From contig NW_013651841.1 of assembly GCF_000499385.1 (NCBI RefSeq), positions 1-12,611 on the forward strand: DNA of 12,611 nt, written 5' to 3'. The translations under genes and the position numbers were made by a program. The notes below the pieces were generated by a model. The model searched no databases, was not told where the DNA came from, and saw only the letters and a list, made by a program, of their open reading frames with translations. Shown here one piece after another: positions 1 to 11,000 of this stretch. This DNA comes from Eimeria necatrix. Lineage: Eukaryota > Apicomplexa > Conoidasida > Eucoccidiorida > Eimeriidae. Numbering within the stretch: the first letter of the stretch is position 1; each line of letters opens with the position of its first letter.

Positions 1-177
1 GTCTGCCAAGAGTTCTTGCGTGTTTTGCGTCGAGATGAATATGGGATTAGGTCAGCTTCTTTGGCTAGAGGGTGGCGAAAGGGTCTGCGGTGCTTTGGCG
101 AGAACCTGCACGAATTGGGTGCGAGGGGACGGCTTTGTTTGGGCGAGTGGGGGATGATGTTAGCTGCTAGGAACGCA
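1..177 (+). other. G-rich, strand-skewed segment; possible exon end or other non-coding element
   Basis: Bases 61-160 contain 46 G and 14 C on the + strand, unlike the balanced sequence that begins near 178. Two + frames are open here. The frame starting at base 2 is open for about 51 codons and ends at a TGA at 155-157. The frame starting at base 16 is open to the TGA at 232-234, but its first codon is TTG, not ATG. Neither translation resembles a family I recognise, and two frames open at once is easily explained by the low number of T-A-rich stop codons in G-rich DNA. The segment could be the end of an exon that begins outside the window, a transcribed leader, or a piece of a repeat. The composition change is seen directly; any coding role is inference. 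Confidence 0.4.
117..153 (+). other. Possible loose G-quadruplex motif
   Basis: Four runs of three or more G occur on the + strand at 117-119, 125-128, 141-143 and 149-153, separated by loops of 5, 12 and 5 bases. Two more G triplets lie just upstream at 70-72 and 81-83. The 12-base loop is longer than the usual limit of 7, so folding would be weaker than for a classical motif. If the segment is transcribed rightward, the RNA would carry the G runs. The runs are visible; the folded structure is inference. Confidence 0.35.
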
Positions 178-2825
178 CACAAATGGCGTGCTGCGTTACC
201 GCTTCATTGCTTGCACCATTCATGCATATCTTGATGCCTGTGCTTTGTGAATCAAAATCAGTTCAGCGACGCATTCATGGCATGAACGCCAGCATAATCG
301 CGGTTGCAACACATACCAGTACACTAAATAGGGTTGCGCACCTTATAATTAACGGAGGAATTTTTCAAATGTAAAGCTCGTAAGCAAGAGCTCCTACGCC
401 CTTCCCGTGATTAATCATATGAGATTGTTTTTTGTCCATCGTTCGGATTCAAGACAATGGTTGGGTATTTCTAGGACGACCACTGTGCATCACGCTCGTT
501 TTGCCTGCTCTTTGCATCACCCACGTAGCTCTATGGGGGGTACCTGAAAAATGAAATCATGACGTAGCAAAACTATTTCAGTTCAAGCTAATGAAACGCG
601 ACAGTGACCACTGTTTCAAAATAGCCGTCTTTGCTTACGCAGGAAGGCGCCGAACTGAGGCTTCAACATTCATCTCTATTCACTTCTGCGCACATCAGTG
701 GTCCTTACAGATTATGGAAATAGCACATTTGTAGTATGCTTTGAAGCCTGATTCTTGCTCTGAACGCTGGCTGCAGCAAGGTTGTTCTGCTTGCCCAGTA
801 GTTGTTTACTTCAATTTCGCATTTATGGCATTCTTCATAGCTCTTCTTTGAATGTATGATCTTAAAAAATGCTAAAAGAGATCTCGGGAAACCCCAAGTC
901 ACAACTCCGCGAGAACCCTCAACTGATGTACTTACGTTCAGCAGCGACAAACAGATACCAATTATCACCTTTCAGGGACTAGCTAGCAGCAATTCTGTTC
1001 ATAGCGGTGTTTGCTCTTGTAGAGTTGCAGAAGCGCGTTCGTGTGAAGCTATTGCCCGCGACCATATGCAGCACGACATTTTGCTTTTAAAATAATAGTA
1101 GGAATGTTTGGCAACGATAAGAGCGTTTTGAAAGAGATGCTGCTGCCCTGTTTGCATTTTTTGTGTGACTCTAGCGAGGCATTTTCTGGAGAGTGTTTGA
1201 AGGTCAGAGAAAGGTCGTGGCCCGTGTGTGACAAGAAGGGCATTCCCAAGCAAGTGTTTAGCAGCATGAAACCAAGAAAAACGCGTTTATTTGACCGGCA
1301 TGTCACCATAAAATGTCCTTACTTGTGCTTTAGCTTGTAATTGTGAACTAGTTTACACTCTTGTTGCACACTTGTTGCGCCAATGTGAGCACCGAGGTAG
1401 CAGGATGCACTGAAGCCATGCAGTCTGTCACTGGTGTCGGAAAACAATTTTGTTAGAGTCAGAAGGGCAAGATAGCTTCTTATTATCAAGGGGCATGCTC
1501 CAAGGCTAAGAGGAAATGAACGTGGCATTCAAATGACGAGTGACCTCGGGCATAGTTTCGGTGCTGTTCTAATGACCTGAATAGACTCGCAGGCTTAAAG
1601 CTGAACCTATATTGAGACCAAGCAGTACTTTTCAACTGTTCTACGAGATATCCAGATATTCTATTCTCTCAGAAGTGTTCGCGCAAAGCTGCAATACATG
1701 AGTGTAACCATCGTGAGTAGTAACACTGATTGTTACAACGCCACCGGTTATTCACGTTATTTCAGGAAAGAAAAATGCGAGTACATTTTCTGGAATTGTT
1801 TCTGCTTGATATTGTGACAGAATAGTTTGCTGTTTCGCACAACCGTGTGCGCCATTTCATGACGGGTGCAGGGCAAAGCCTTTGCTGGTTACGTTTTCAG
1901 GTTGTGCGCTACGCATTGAACGCTCGCAAGCATCTGGCTAGCACACATTTCGCAAAACGTGTAGTTTGCATATCTTTCAGTTGATAATAGCGATTTTCTT
2001 GCTGACAGCGACAGCAAAAAAGGCCTTCGTATTTCGCTGGAGTCAGAAAAGCTTCACCGTGACGGCAGTAGATAGAGAGTTCTTGATCAACCATTCTGTA
2101 CGCGCTAGAGTTGTTCGCTGTTGTCAGTTCATCGTAAGACAGGAAGGCGCTTCAAGGTTCGAATATATTTGCAGGGCGAGACATGCTTACGTGAAAACTG
2201 CATGTACAAATTTGGCAAGCGAAGGCAATGTACAACAACATCCCGGCACCAAAGTGCTATTCAAAATGAATAAAATAGCTGGTATCCGTAGTGTGTGGTT
2301 TTAACGCTGCACGTGCTTTTTATGATTCAACCATGAATTATTGGGAAGGTGTATAAATAATGTGTCATTTCTCTCCTGGAAAAAAGGTATTGACAAAGCA
2401 ATCGTCTGCATGTTTCTATCTAGGATATTCTTACAAGATTTCGTGCAAGATAAGTTTCATTTCGTGTTTTGAAGACGAATCGCGGCATGAGCTCGGCGGA
2501 TATTGTAATTTACAAATGTTCAGAAACCAGGGTGGCGATTTTTCTACTTTACTGCTCTATTTTCCCGCTAAACGAATCTTAGGTGCCTCTGCATTTCAAA
2601 ACGCGCCAACCATGCAGGAAACATTTTCTAGCACTTTGAATGCGGACGAAGAAGCTGCAGAAAAGAATAAAAGCGGCAGACTCTCTGCGCGAACGATTCA
2701 ACGTATGGCGATTTCAGCTTGACTGCCACCTCACAATTACTTCCACAATGAGCGATGGCGCTATCCGGTATACATGAACGCGTGCAGCTGCCTGAGTTGG
2801 GTTAAATCTTTTGTAGTTTTTTTCC
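178..2825. other. Non-coding stretch, no supportable gene
   Basis: Base composition is balanced between strands from about 178 onward. Many short frames occur on both strands, but none exceeds 120 codons and none has a recognisable motif. The longest ATG-started one, at 2360-2722, has a TATA-like string (TATAAATA, 2352-2359) touching its ATG, which is too close to act as an ordinary core promoter for it. An inverted repeat of two 6-base arms around two bases (ACAGTG and CACTGT) lies at 601-614. There are no microsatellites, no long homopolymers and no tRNA-like pattern that I can see. It could be intergenic or intronic. Confidence 0.55.
601..614. repeat. Short inverted repeat (6-bp arms, 2-base centre)
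   Basis: ACAGTG at 601-606 is followed after AC by its reverse complement CACTGT at 609-614. The similar string GACCACTGTG occurs near 478. Such a short inverted repeat could be a protein-binding palindrome but is also expected by chance in a sequence of this length. Confidence 0.4.
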
Positions 2826-2839
2826 CAGCTCATGAGCTG
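2826..2839. repeat. 14-bp perfect palindrome
   Basis: CAGCTCATGAGCTG reads identically on both strands and follows a short T run. About one palindrome of this length is expected by chance in 12.6 kb, so no function is claimed. Confidence 0.5.
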
Positions 2840-4681
2840 ACAGATACTACGATTGCTGGTCGCTTACTGATTTGCGCTATTTTCTAGACACTCGCGGCAC
2901 ACATTTCTTTCATCTCAGAAGATCAAAGCCTTCTTTGCGCAAGCTATCATATATTTCAGTGTAACTACGTGACTAGAATCGTACATTTTCCGAAGTGTGA
3001 TTTGTTGTATTCCAACTGATAACTATCTGAAGAAATACAAAGAGATCATGCAATGTCGATACTCAAATATAGCGGTTCCAAGTTGCGATGAACAGCAAGT
3101 GTTTGGAATATTGTTCCAGTCTATCACCCGGGGCTCGCAAGATTTTGAGTCGCGCTTAATGAGAGAAACATTCCTCTGAGAATGGAAATGCCGCATTGTG
3201 TAGGCTCTTGCCAACAGCGTTCAATGTTGGTGATTTTGTGATAAACGGGTAATCTAGCTTGTAGCAGTAGTGACTAACCAAATTGCAGCTCGCTTGGAGA
3301 AACGTGTGCACTTCTGCGTTCTTCACTGCATTTCAGGCACAGCAACTACAATGTTTAGTAAGACTAGGAGCTTCACATGTCTCCGGACTTTTGTCGCACT
3401 AAATGTCGAAAAACGCCCTCGTTTTCATCTACTCTGTTCTGCTTAGTCGTTTCCTGCTAGCGAATGGAACAAGGCGCCTTTGCTCAGCAGCTACGTAGTT
3501 ATTGGATTCATTTGCGCCTTAAGCCGCTGTGCATGATAGATGAGCCACGTTCCGCGAATCCTCTTTCCCCAAATACTCTAGCACTGTGCTCTTTGACGGA
3601 CGCTAGATCAGTTCGACGTTTTGACATGAAAGCAATCGTGTTGCAGATTGAGTTACTTTAAGCTTTCGACTACTATTAACTTTTTCATCGCCTGTAATTT
3701 TTTCCTCAAAGTACACTAGAGACTCTTGCCCTCAAAAATGGTTCCAGCTAGTGCGTTTCCTTTTCCGCCTTAGCATCTGCAATCTGAAGTGCTAGGAACA
3801 ATGCAAACATGCTGCCTGTAGCTGAATTACCGTGTTAAGAAAGTTTAGCAGATGCCATGCACATGTTCGGAGGCTCTCACAAGTTTTTTCACATCTATCG
3901 TTAGAGTAATGGTCTGCTCATGCCCAGATTTGGAAACTTTTTGCCATCCCTTCAAGCACTGATGCAAAACGCCACAATTCCCGGTGGCTTTACAAAAACA
4001 AACAAATTTTCAAACATGCATTCTGTGGTTTAACTTGCTTCCTCATAAGGTTTTTGCATTTCAGTTCAGAAGAATTCCAGGCGCCACGTCTAGCATTTGA
4101 AGACGCGAATTATTCCATGTAATGAGCTGACGCATACCAAGAGAGAAAGGCAATTGTAACAATATATGAAAATGTATCTTAGGAGGTGCAAGACCAAAAT
4201 GGCAGGGTAGTCTCCACATCGTCTACATTTAATCAGCCTGGATTGGATTGTTTACATGGCCCTGCAAATCTGCATTTTAGGGGCAGCTTAGAGTCATGCA
4301 GAATTGGGACACTAAAGTAACGTGTCTTTTCATTAGCAAAAAACAAGACGAGAGACTCCACTCTTTAAGGAATTGGACGCACGTTCCTTCATCTCTTTTG
4401 CCTGCAGGCTGGAGAACCTGCTGCATATGTGGTTGCTAATGCAATCAGCTTATTATTGCGTAAATTACTGTTGACTGCTTCCGGTTCTGAACTTGTATGT
4501 ATATGAGAGTATTACAAGACGCAAAACACATTCAACAACGCACGCAACTTTTGCAGAAACAAATAAGTGCATGTGGTTGCGTCTAGCTTGGCCATGAGTA
4601 AGAGTCCTTTGAGGCCTGTTAGGTGGTAGAGTTGAGTTGAACGGTTTTCCGGTATGTAGGGTCACTGGACGAATGCAGCGT
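2840..4681. other. Non-coding stretch, nothing recognised
   Basis: The open frames in this interval are all 66 codons or shorter and show no family signature on either strand. I see no repeats shared with the rest of the window, no tRNA-like pattern, and no composition change. The sequence is mildly A+T-rich with scattered short T runs, as is typical of intergenic or intronic DNA. Confidence 0.5.
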
Positions 4682-4694
4682 GCCGTGTTACGGC
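4682..4694 (+). repeat. Small G+C hairpin (5-bp stem, 3-base loop)
   Basis: GCCGT at 4682-4686 and ACGGC at 4690-4694 are reverse complements around GTT. The hairpin ends one base before the 16-bp A+T palindrome at 4696-4711, so the two form a compact pair of dyads. A T run of nine bases lies about 100 bases downstream (4796-4804), too far away to make this an intrinsic terminator of the bacterial type. Confidence 0.45.
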
Positions 4695-4695
4695 T

Positions 4696-4711
4696 TCAAT
4701 ATTAATATTGA
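4696..4711. repeat. 16-bp perfect A+T palindrome
   Basis: TCAATATTAATATTGA is identical on both strands. It is the longest uninterrupted perfect palindrome I found in the window; about 0.2 are expected by chance at this length. It adjoins the small G+C hairpin at 4682-4694. It could be a binding site for a symmetrical DNA-binding protein or a site prone to melting or extruding, but nothing adjacent tells which. Confidence 0.55.
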
Positions 4712-6800
4712 GCGTTCAAAGATATTGCGCAAGGCAGGAAGACAACAACAGATCATGAATGCACCGTGCTGCATTAGTTGTCTATCACTCAATAGTTTTT
4801 TTTTGAAGTGATTGGCACATACCCGTCAGCACGACACGCATGCGGCGGAAAAGTGGGTTGAATGTTGGCTGCTGCCGTGAAGGGAATCATCAACCGCGTA
4901 ACTAGGGACACCTTCTACATTGCACACGAGCGGAAAACGTGCAGTTTATTGAATGCTGATAATGGCAGTCCAGTTCTATGGTATTTCCGGGAATATGCTT
5001 GCAGAGCCTGTATCTCAGTTTTCCTTTTGTGCTTTCCACAACTAGCACCTGATTCGCGGAAAAAGGCGCTTTAAAATTTCAAGGGGGCTGTGTGCAGTAA
5101 GCGTGTGTTGTGATGTGCCGAATGGTTTCCTTGAAAGCAAGAGGCTTTGCTTGAGTTTAGGTACACCACATTTTAATCTGATGGCGATCATCTCCTATAG
5201 CCTTGTTCTTCCCCTTAATTCTGCGACTGGGCAATGTGTTCAGTATTTTCCTGGCTTCAAGCCGTATTCACAGTATCAGTGTTGGCAACATAAGGAAAAG
5301 ACGCAAAGGCATCATAAAATAATCGCGGCTTCTTTCTATCAGGCGCGATTCGCGAATATAGTAGACCCTAGGCTAGAGCTCACGTGTTGCATTTCTACTA
5401 CCCTAAACTTCAGGTGCGATTATAAATTGCATGCATTGTGTGATATTCTAGATTGTGCGTGATTTGGTGAACGATGGACCTTTAGTATTGAAGAAGAAGA
5501 GACACCTTAATTTCAAAATCAAGAATGAGGAAAAAAGCTACCTTTTAGGACATGCGATGCCATTTAGTTAGCAATAAAATTCCTGGCACGCTAAAGATGT
5601 GGAGAGGACCGAAAAAGGCTTTACTAGTTTCCAGCAATCGGCGTTCTCGTCAGTCCCATCTGACACCAGCTCTGCCAGCTTCATGTAGGTAAGTCCACAT
5701 CCATAAGGAATGATTGCATTTTCCTCGCAACTTCTTGCAAAAATGTGTTAAAAATAGTGAATCGGCGAAACGTTACGCAGTGCAACAATATCTTCGCAGC
5801 GACAACTGGACGAAAAGGGGCTTGCAGAGGTGAGGCAGCTGGCCAATGTTCGTTCAACAGCAAGGTTTGCAAGCAAAAGCAGATAGGTGGAACAGATACA
5901 AACTCACCGTTCATTCAGGTAAGGCAGAATACGTGCACTCCAGCAAACACTTTTCAGGATGCTCCAGGGTGCACAAGTGGAAAAATGCTGCTGCTTACAT
6001 TTTACAGCAAACAGTCACAATGTCAGTGAAGCAGGTCGCATGGACACGATTACAAAACCACTTAAACGTCAATGTGCAACAGGGATCTCCCATGCTCTAC
6101 AGCGATGTTGCTGTGTGTGGCATGCTGCAACGCAGTCTGTAAGCGAAAGGCTGCTCAATTGTTAGCTACAAGCATACCATCTGCTGGAAGTGCGAACTTT
6201 TTGGCGCCTATCTATTATTTCTGAGAATGTATTGAAACTGCCTAATTTGATGCATTGGCAGAAAACGCTGCGATTCAAGCATAGTTGGATTGCAAGAGCG
6301 TGCTGTGATTATAGAGGTGCTCATAAAAACGCAATCCCTAATGCTTTTGCTTTTTGGCAGAGCCAGCAGTAGCTCGACCTAGATGTTAAGAATATCGCAA
6401 AACTTTTTCTTCTGTTCAAGATAGTGCGTTTCATGACATATGCTCCTGAATTCAAGTGAAAATCACACCCCTCAATTTTTGTAAACTAGTTGTTCTTGAT
6501 ATTGTACGTTACCAACTAGTTTTATACATATTTTTGCAACATGTAGCCGCTTAACGTGGGTGTGAAATATGGTCCAGCTACACCAAGCTCATCGAATACT
6601 TAGGCAAGGTTTTCTTCGCGTGATAGGGCCAAAATACATTCCTGTTGATACTGAGACGCCACATAGCAGCAAGAGAAGTAACCGCGTGCACCCTGCAAAT
6701 ACAAAAACCTTAAGGACATGCCAAACGATTTGATAGATGTGGCGAGCGGCTAGCGAATTTCAACTAAAAGCACGGAATTCATAATCGGTATTGAGCTTCC
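4712..6800. other. Non-coding stretch upstream of the tandem duplication
   Basis: Open frames up to 119 codons occur (5103-5462), but that one starts with GTG and has no recognisable motif. Three overlapping + frames at 5745-6165 in different phases reflect a locally stop-poor, purine-rich stretch and not a convincing gene. A T run of nine bases lies at 4796-4804, and the palindromic core TGCATGCA occurs near 5430. No repeat links this interval to the duplication that starts at 6801. Confidence 0.5.
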
Positions 6801-7233
6801 GACTCATTTGTGCAGAACAATCTTATTCTTGTTGAACATGGAGTTACACGTAGAAAGGTGGCAAGGCTCTGCATCAAATTAGCTGCTTTAATGTACGTAT
6901 CGCCTGCACTAATCGTTTGGGTGTGCAGATGAAAAACAGCGCATAGATCAAATACTTTTTTAAACCTTTAAGTAAGAGACATGAAAATGTCTCTTTGTGC
7001 ACTAACAAACAGTTTCATTTTAGTGGCCTACTGATATTGCTTAGGTGCTGCCCTAAAGAGCAAAAAAGCGCCTGTGAAGGTAGACCTACCCGAGCCTACG
7101 AGCAAATCGCACAAGCACTTAGAAAGCCTGGACTTAGGACCAAAGGTGTGGAGATAATAGAACGAATCCTAAATCACGCCTTTCAAGCTGCAAAGGCAAC
7201 TGCCGGCTACAGAATAATATTGAATCAATGCAG
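6801..7233 (+). repeat. Tandem duplication, copy A (433 bp)
   Basis: This segment is identical, base for base in my line-by-line comparison, to 7237-7669. The period is 436 bp: 433 bp of identity plus a 3-base spacer AGG at 7234-7236. The base before the copy (C at 6800) differs from the base before copy B (G at 7236), which fixes the left boundary. No target-site duplication, terminal inverted repeat or poly-A tail marks the edges, so a transposon insertion is not indicated. The unit has open frames (one begins at 6995 with TTG) but they share no family signature. Because 436 is not a multiple of three, the frame shifts between copies and the array does not encode a repeated peptide. Lack of any difference suggests a recent event, gene conversion, or an assembly artefact. 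Confidence 0.95.
6974..6995 (+). repeat. Hairpin in copy A: 9-bp perfect stem, GAAA loop
   Basis: AAGAGACAT at 6974-6982 and ATGTCTCTT at 6987-6995 pair perfectly around the loop GAAA. GAAA belongs to the GNRA class of stable RNA tetraloops, so an RNA made from the + strand could fold stably here. A second, weaker dyad (TTAAA and TTTAA around CC, 6959-6970) lies just upstream. Whether the region is transcribed is unknown. Confidence 0.6.
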
Positions 7234-7236
7234 AGG

Positions 7237-7669
7237 GACTCATTTGTGCAGAACAATCTTATTCTTGTTGAACATGGAGTTACACGTAGAAAGGTGGCAA
7301 GGCTCTGCATCAAATTAGCTGCTTTAATGTACGTATCGCCTGCACTAATCGTTTGGGTGTGCAGATGAAAAACAGCGCATAGATCAAATACTTTTTTAAA
7401 CCTTTAAGTAAGAGACATGAAAATGTCTCTTTGTGCACTAACAAACAGTTTCATTTTAGTGGCCTACTGATATTGCTTAGGTGCTGCCCTAAAGAGCAAA
7501 AAAGCGCCTGTGAAGGTAGACCTACCCGAGCCTACGAGCAAATCGCACAAGCACTTAGAAAGCCTGGACTTAGGACCAAAGGTGTGGAGATAATAGAACG
7601 AATCCTAAATCACGCCTTTCAAGCTGCAAAGGCAACTGCCGGCTACAGAATAATATTGAATCAATGCAG
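7237..7669 (+). repeat. Tandem duplication, copy B (433 bp)
   Basis: This is the second, identical copy of 6801-7233 in the same orientation. Identity stops at 7669: the next base is T at 7670 where copy A is followed by A at 7234. Both the inner end (ATGCAG) and a site near the start of the unit (TGTGCAG) contain TGCAG, as does the sequence directly after copy B, but no clean microhomology spans the junction. The three spacer bases AGG look like filler of the kind left by end joining; that is inference. Confidence 0.95.
7410..7431 (+). repeat. Hairpin in copy B: 9-bp perfect stem, GAAA loop
   Basis: This is the duplicate of the hairpin at 6974-6995, displaced by exactly 436 bases, with the same 9-base arms and GAAA loop. 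Confidence 0.6.
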
Positions 7670-8037
7670 TGCAGATAGAGCAGACCTGTTAATAAAGCAA
7701 AGGTTGCCACTATGCTCGTGGGCAAACAAACCGTAGAATAACAAAATTTAGCTTGTAAGCACCGCCAATCTGCCAGAAGGACCACAGTGCATGTTGCTGA
7801 CGGAGTATGAACTGTATTGTGTCAGATTTCTTGATGCTAGCCAGATTGTAGGCTATTTTCGGAAAAACTTTCGATTAATGCTTTCTGACGAAAACAGCAA
7901 AACATGATTACACAATATATGTGAATTGGCGATGCTTGGTCACGCTTCCAATCAACTATGCACAAAGCAGGGTGATGAGCATTGTGCACATGACGTTTGC
8001 AGAAAATTAGAAGCAGGCACATCCTCAATCCTTCCAC
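7670..8037. other. Non-coding stretch downstream of the tandem duplication
   Basis: No frame above 71 codons that is independent of the duplication is present, and no motif is recognised. I see no third partial copy of the 433-bp unit here, so the array has exactly two copies in this assembly. Confidence 0.5.
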
Positions 8038-8056
8038 CAGCGCGCTGATATATCAG
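8038..8056. repeat. Two overlapping palindromes (10 and 12 bp)
   Basis: CAGCGCGCTG (8038-8047) and CTGATATATCAG (8045-8056) are both perfect palindromes and share the bases CTG. The first is entirely G+C in its core and the second A+T, so the pair joins a stable dyad to an easily melted one. Each alone is common by chance; the overlap is the only unusual point. Confidence 0.45.
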
Positions 8057-11000
8057 ATTCATGCCTGCTGAACACAGGCTGTGAGGCGCTGAATGATCAT
8101 TTCTGGTGTTTCAAATTAGGCCCGCAGCATAAACGATTTCACTTATCTTAAAGTTCTGTAGCATCACCTGTCCTCTTGCATTGCTTTTCTCTATAGGTTC
8201 AAAAACAGTCAGCACTGTCTAGCAATTCAGTAAGCTGTCTACTTAGTAAATTGTGTCAACCATTTGGAAGGGAGTATGCTTTGCTCATTGCACACAGGGT
8301 TTCCGTTGTTGCAAACCCTTTTATGTTGTTTTGCATATTACAAATTTGAGTGTGGCTCAGGCTTTTGTTTTTGTCCTTGTATGCCGCCTTCAGACGAATT
8401 CTTCCTTCCAAAGTGATTTGCGCATTGCGTGATCATACGCCGCACGTTGGCGTCTTCAGCACCGCCTGGTTTCCTCAATTCGCGCTGCATTAATGTTCAT
8501 GCTTTTAGTTCTCCAGAAGGTCTCCCCTAACATGTTAAGCACAATAATACTTTAAAGAAGGCCAAGCGATAACTCGCTTTTGGATCGCAACAAGCAAATA
8601 CAATGAGCTTCACAGATAAGGGTTAGGAATTCACCATAATGGCGACAAACCATCTCGTTTCCTGTATCACTGCAAACGTCTGCGTTAACAAAGAAGCGAA
8701 AAAATGGTATTTTGCATGAAAACCCAATTTCACGTTACAGCCTGCGAGCATGTGAAGTGCAATCTCCTCAGATAATATGAAATAGAATGCTGGGCGCGAA
8801 TTGAAAGTTTATGTTTCGACTTCAATGTTTCCAAGGCATGTGCACGGCTCATGTGGTGCGTGGTTGCATATTCCAGATCTCCCATGCAACGCCTCGTTTC
8901 ATGCGAGTACTTTTGCAACTAGCAGAAACATAATTTTACACAACAACTGGTGCAGTTTCAGTTTTGTGTGGCAACTAGATGATGTGCGCTGGCGCATACT
9001 GTTAAGCAGATAGATTCGCCATCTGTTTCTTAGGCTACGATGACTTGCTACTTCTGTAGTTCTGGGAAAAGCTTTCTTGGCCTTCATTTTAAAGTGAAAG
9101 CGATTTTGTGATGCGGGACAAGTTTGAAAGCAGCGTTTGCAATTCAAATGCTACAAAGTTCCGTTTATTTATCTGGAAGGCTTGCAGTTGACCTCAACAT
9201 GGAAAAAGCAATGTAGGAGCCCGTGAAGCAGTGGACGCCAGTGTACCTTCAAAGGGTGCGATGATCAGCGGCTGCTACTTACGTGCAGAGGCAGGTGATC
9301 TGCGTATGCTTTAGCAGGTCCACGGTCCTGAAAAACAAGCAGAACAAGTGTAATCAACGGCTTGCAGAGGCAAAGTGCGACGGCGTTTTTTCATGTGCTG
9401 GCTGGGTGGTTCTGCAACTTTCCTGAAGTGCTAAAATATTTCTAGAGGCAAACTTTGGTTACCTTTTGTATCGGAACGATTTGCATGATGTTCCTGCAAA
9501 TCATTCTGACGTTCTGAGAACCACGGTGTTTGCACTTGCATGGAAGGCTGCACGCTGTTTTGTTGTTGGGCTGAATGACAGTTTTGTAGACGCCAGGTCT
9601 AGTATGGAGGTAACGTAAACGCGGAGGCACTATAATAGCAAACCTATAATAATGACCTATTCGGCGCCTAGTAATCCAATCAAAAGAGCGACTGTAATTT
9701 ACTGCGCGTTCTGTTGTTATCGTGCCGTTTGCTGACCTGGCGAAGGCCAGCAGACTCCTAGAGCAAGCTTGTGTCAAATATTGTAGATATCAGATGCCCT
9801 CGTCTGTTCAAACAACTATTCTGACGACCTCTTATTGCCTGGTTATTGTTTCATAGAAGTGCCGTCTCAGGAAAATGTTGCGATTTTTCGAATACAGGTA
9901 GGCGCCGCAGTCAATGTGCTCGTGATAGCACATAAAATGCCTGCGTTTCTTCTCAAAGTCAGCGGTAACTCCAAAAACACACATTGATGGGCTCCTTCGA
10001 CGCATATGTATTCGTACATTTTACCTGCAGCTGGACAAATGACTATTTAAAACTTCACAATGTTTTGACAGCTTCAGGCAACTGCCCGTGCGAGCTTCGT
10101 CCTGCAACAAGTGCTCGACACTGACAAATTGAACGGCTACAGTAAAATATGATGCGGCTACGGACAGGTCCATCGTTTTCGTTGCAGATGAAGGCGCCAT
10201 AGCCACTGTATGTACTTCGTGCTATTGCAAACGGCTTCTAGAGAGTGGAACGCCTCCAGGGGAAGCGACCTGATGCAAAATATTCCTACCTGCTCAGAAT
10301 GTCCTTCAAAAGTTATTTGAATGTAGATTGTATGAAGGAAACTGCTGCCTTTCGAATGGATGGGAGTGAAAAAGCCGAAAAAATCCGTTCCCTAACTACT
10401 GCGCTTTGTTAGTGTGAGTTCTTTAGTGGGCACGAAGCTTTGTTCCCACAAACCTGATCCGCTCCTATATGCAGTTTCTATAAATACATTTTTTCCGCCG
10501 AAGGACAAGCTTTGTGGGCCTGTACAGTAGTCAGTTGAAGAAACCAGGAAGAAAAAGCAACGACGTGCATCTGCTGCGCACATACAATCAGCTTTGGTCT
10601 TTCCGAGGAAGATGTTATCGCACAATTGTCCACGCGGGATATTTTTTTTTGTATCTTAAGAAACCTTTAAGAAGCTTTGCGAATGCCACAGCGAGCCTTT
10701 GGTTTTACGATTATTGCTGTGTTTTAAAGAGCCTTGAACTATGGTTCCCAAAACAGTTCTGAATAATCTTCGTAAGTTCTTCCCCGTCGTATGTCGCTGT
10801 ATCAGTGTTAGCGCAAAATATGCCGAATGCAGCAATTTTGCTTCAGATTTAGATCGCACTCCTGGTGTGTGAGCTACTGGGGTTTCCCATAGAGCTGCGC
10901 GTAGATCCTCGTCTTTGATTTACATGCGAGACTTGGTGTTGGTTGGTGCCGTTATGTGTTTATCTGAGGCTTCTGTTCGCAATTCATCTGCGAGGATCAT

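Noticed and set aside
2360..2722. 120-codon ATG frame with TATAAATA directly upstream
   Set aside because: With roughly 1200 stop codons over the six frames, about four frames of this length are expected by chance. No motif is recognised, and the TATA-like string touches the ATG, too near for a normal core promoter.
4796..4804. T run after the dyads at 4682-4711 as an intrinsic terminator
   Set aside because: The run lies about 85 bases beyond the palindrome, and the overall sequence is not bacterial in character.
5103..5462. 119-codon frame as a gene
   Set aside because: It starts with GTG, has no motif, and its length is within chance expectation.
6801..7669. Paired LTRs of a retrotransposon
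   Set aside because: Only three bases separate the copies, leaving no room for an internal region. The ends are not TG...CA and there is no target-site duplication.
6995..7736. Two near-identical frames of 107 and 101 codons suggesting a duplicated gene
   Set aside because: Their likeness follows from the perfect DNA duplication. Both start with TTG, differ only where the copies end, and show no family signature.
5819..9370. 12-base string GGCTTGCAGAGG occurring near 5819 and near 9359
   Set aside because: About five matching 12-mer pairs are expected by chance in 12.6 kb, and the flanks do not align.
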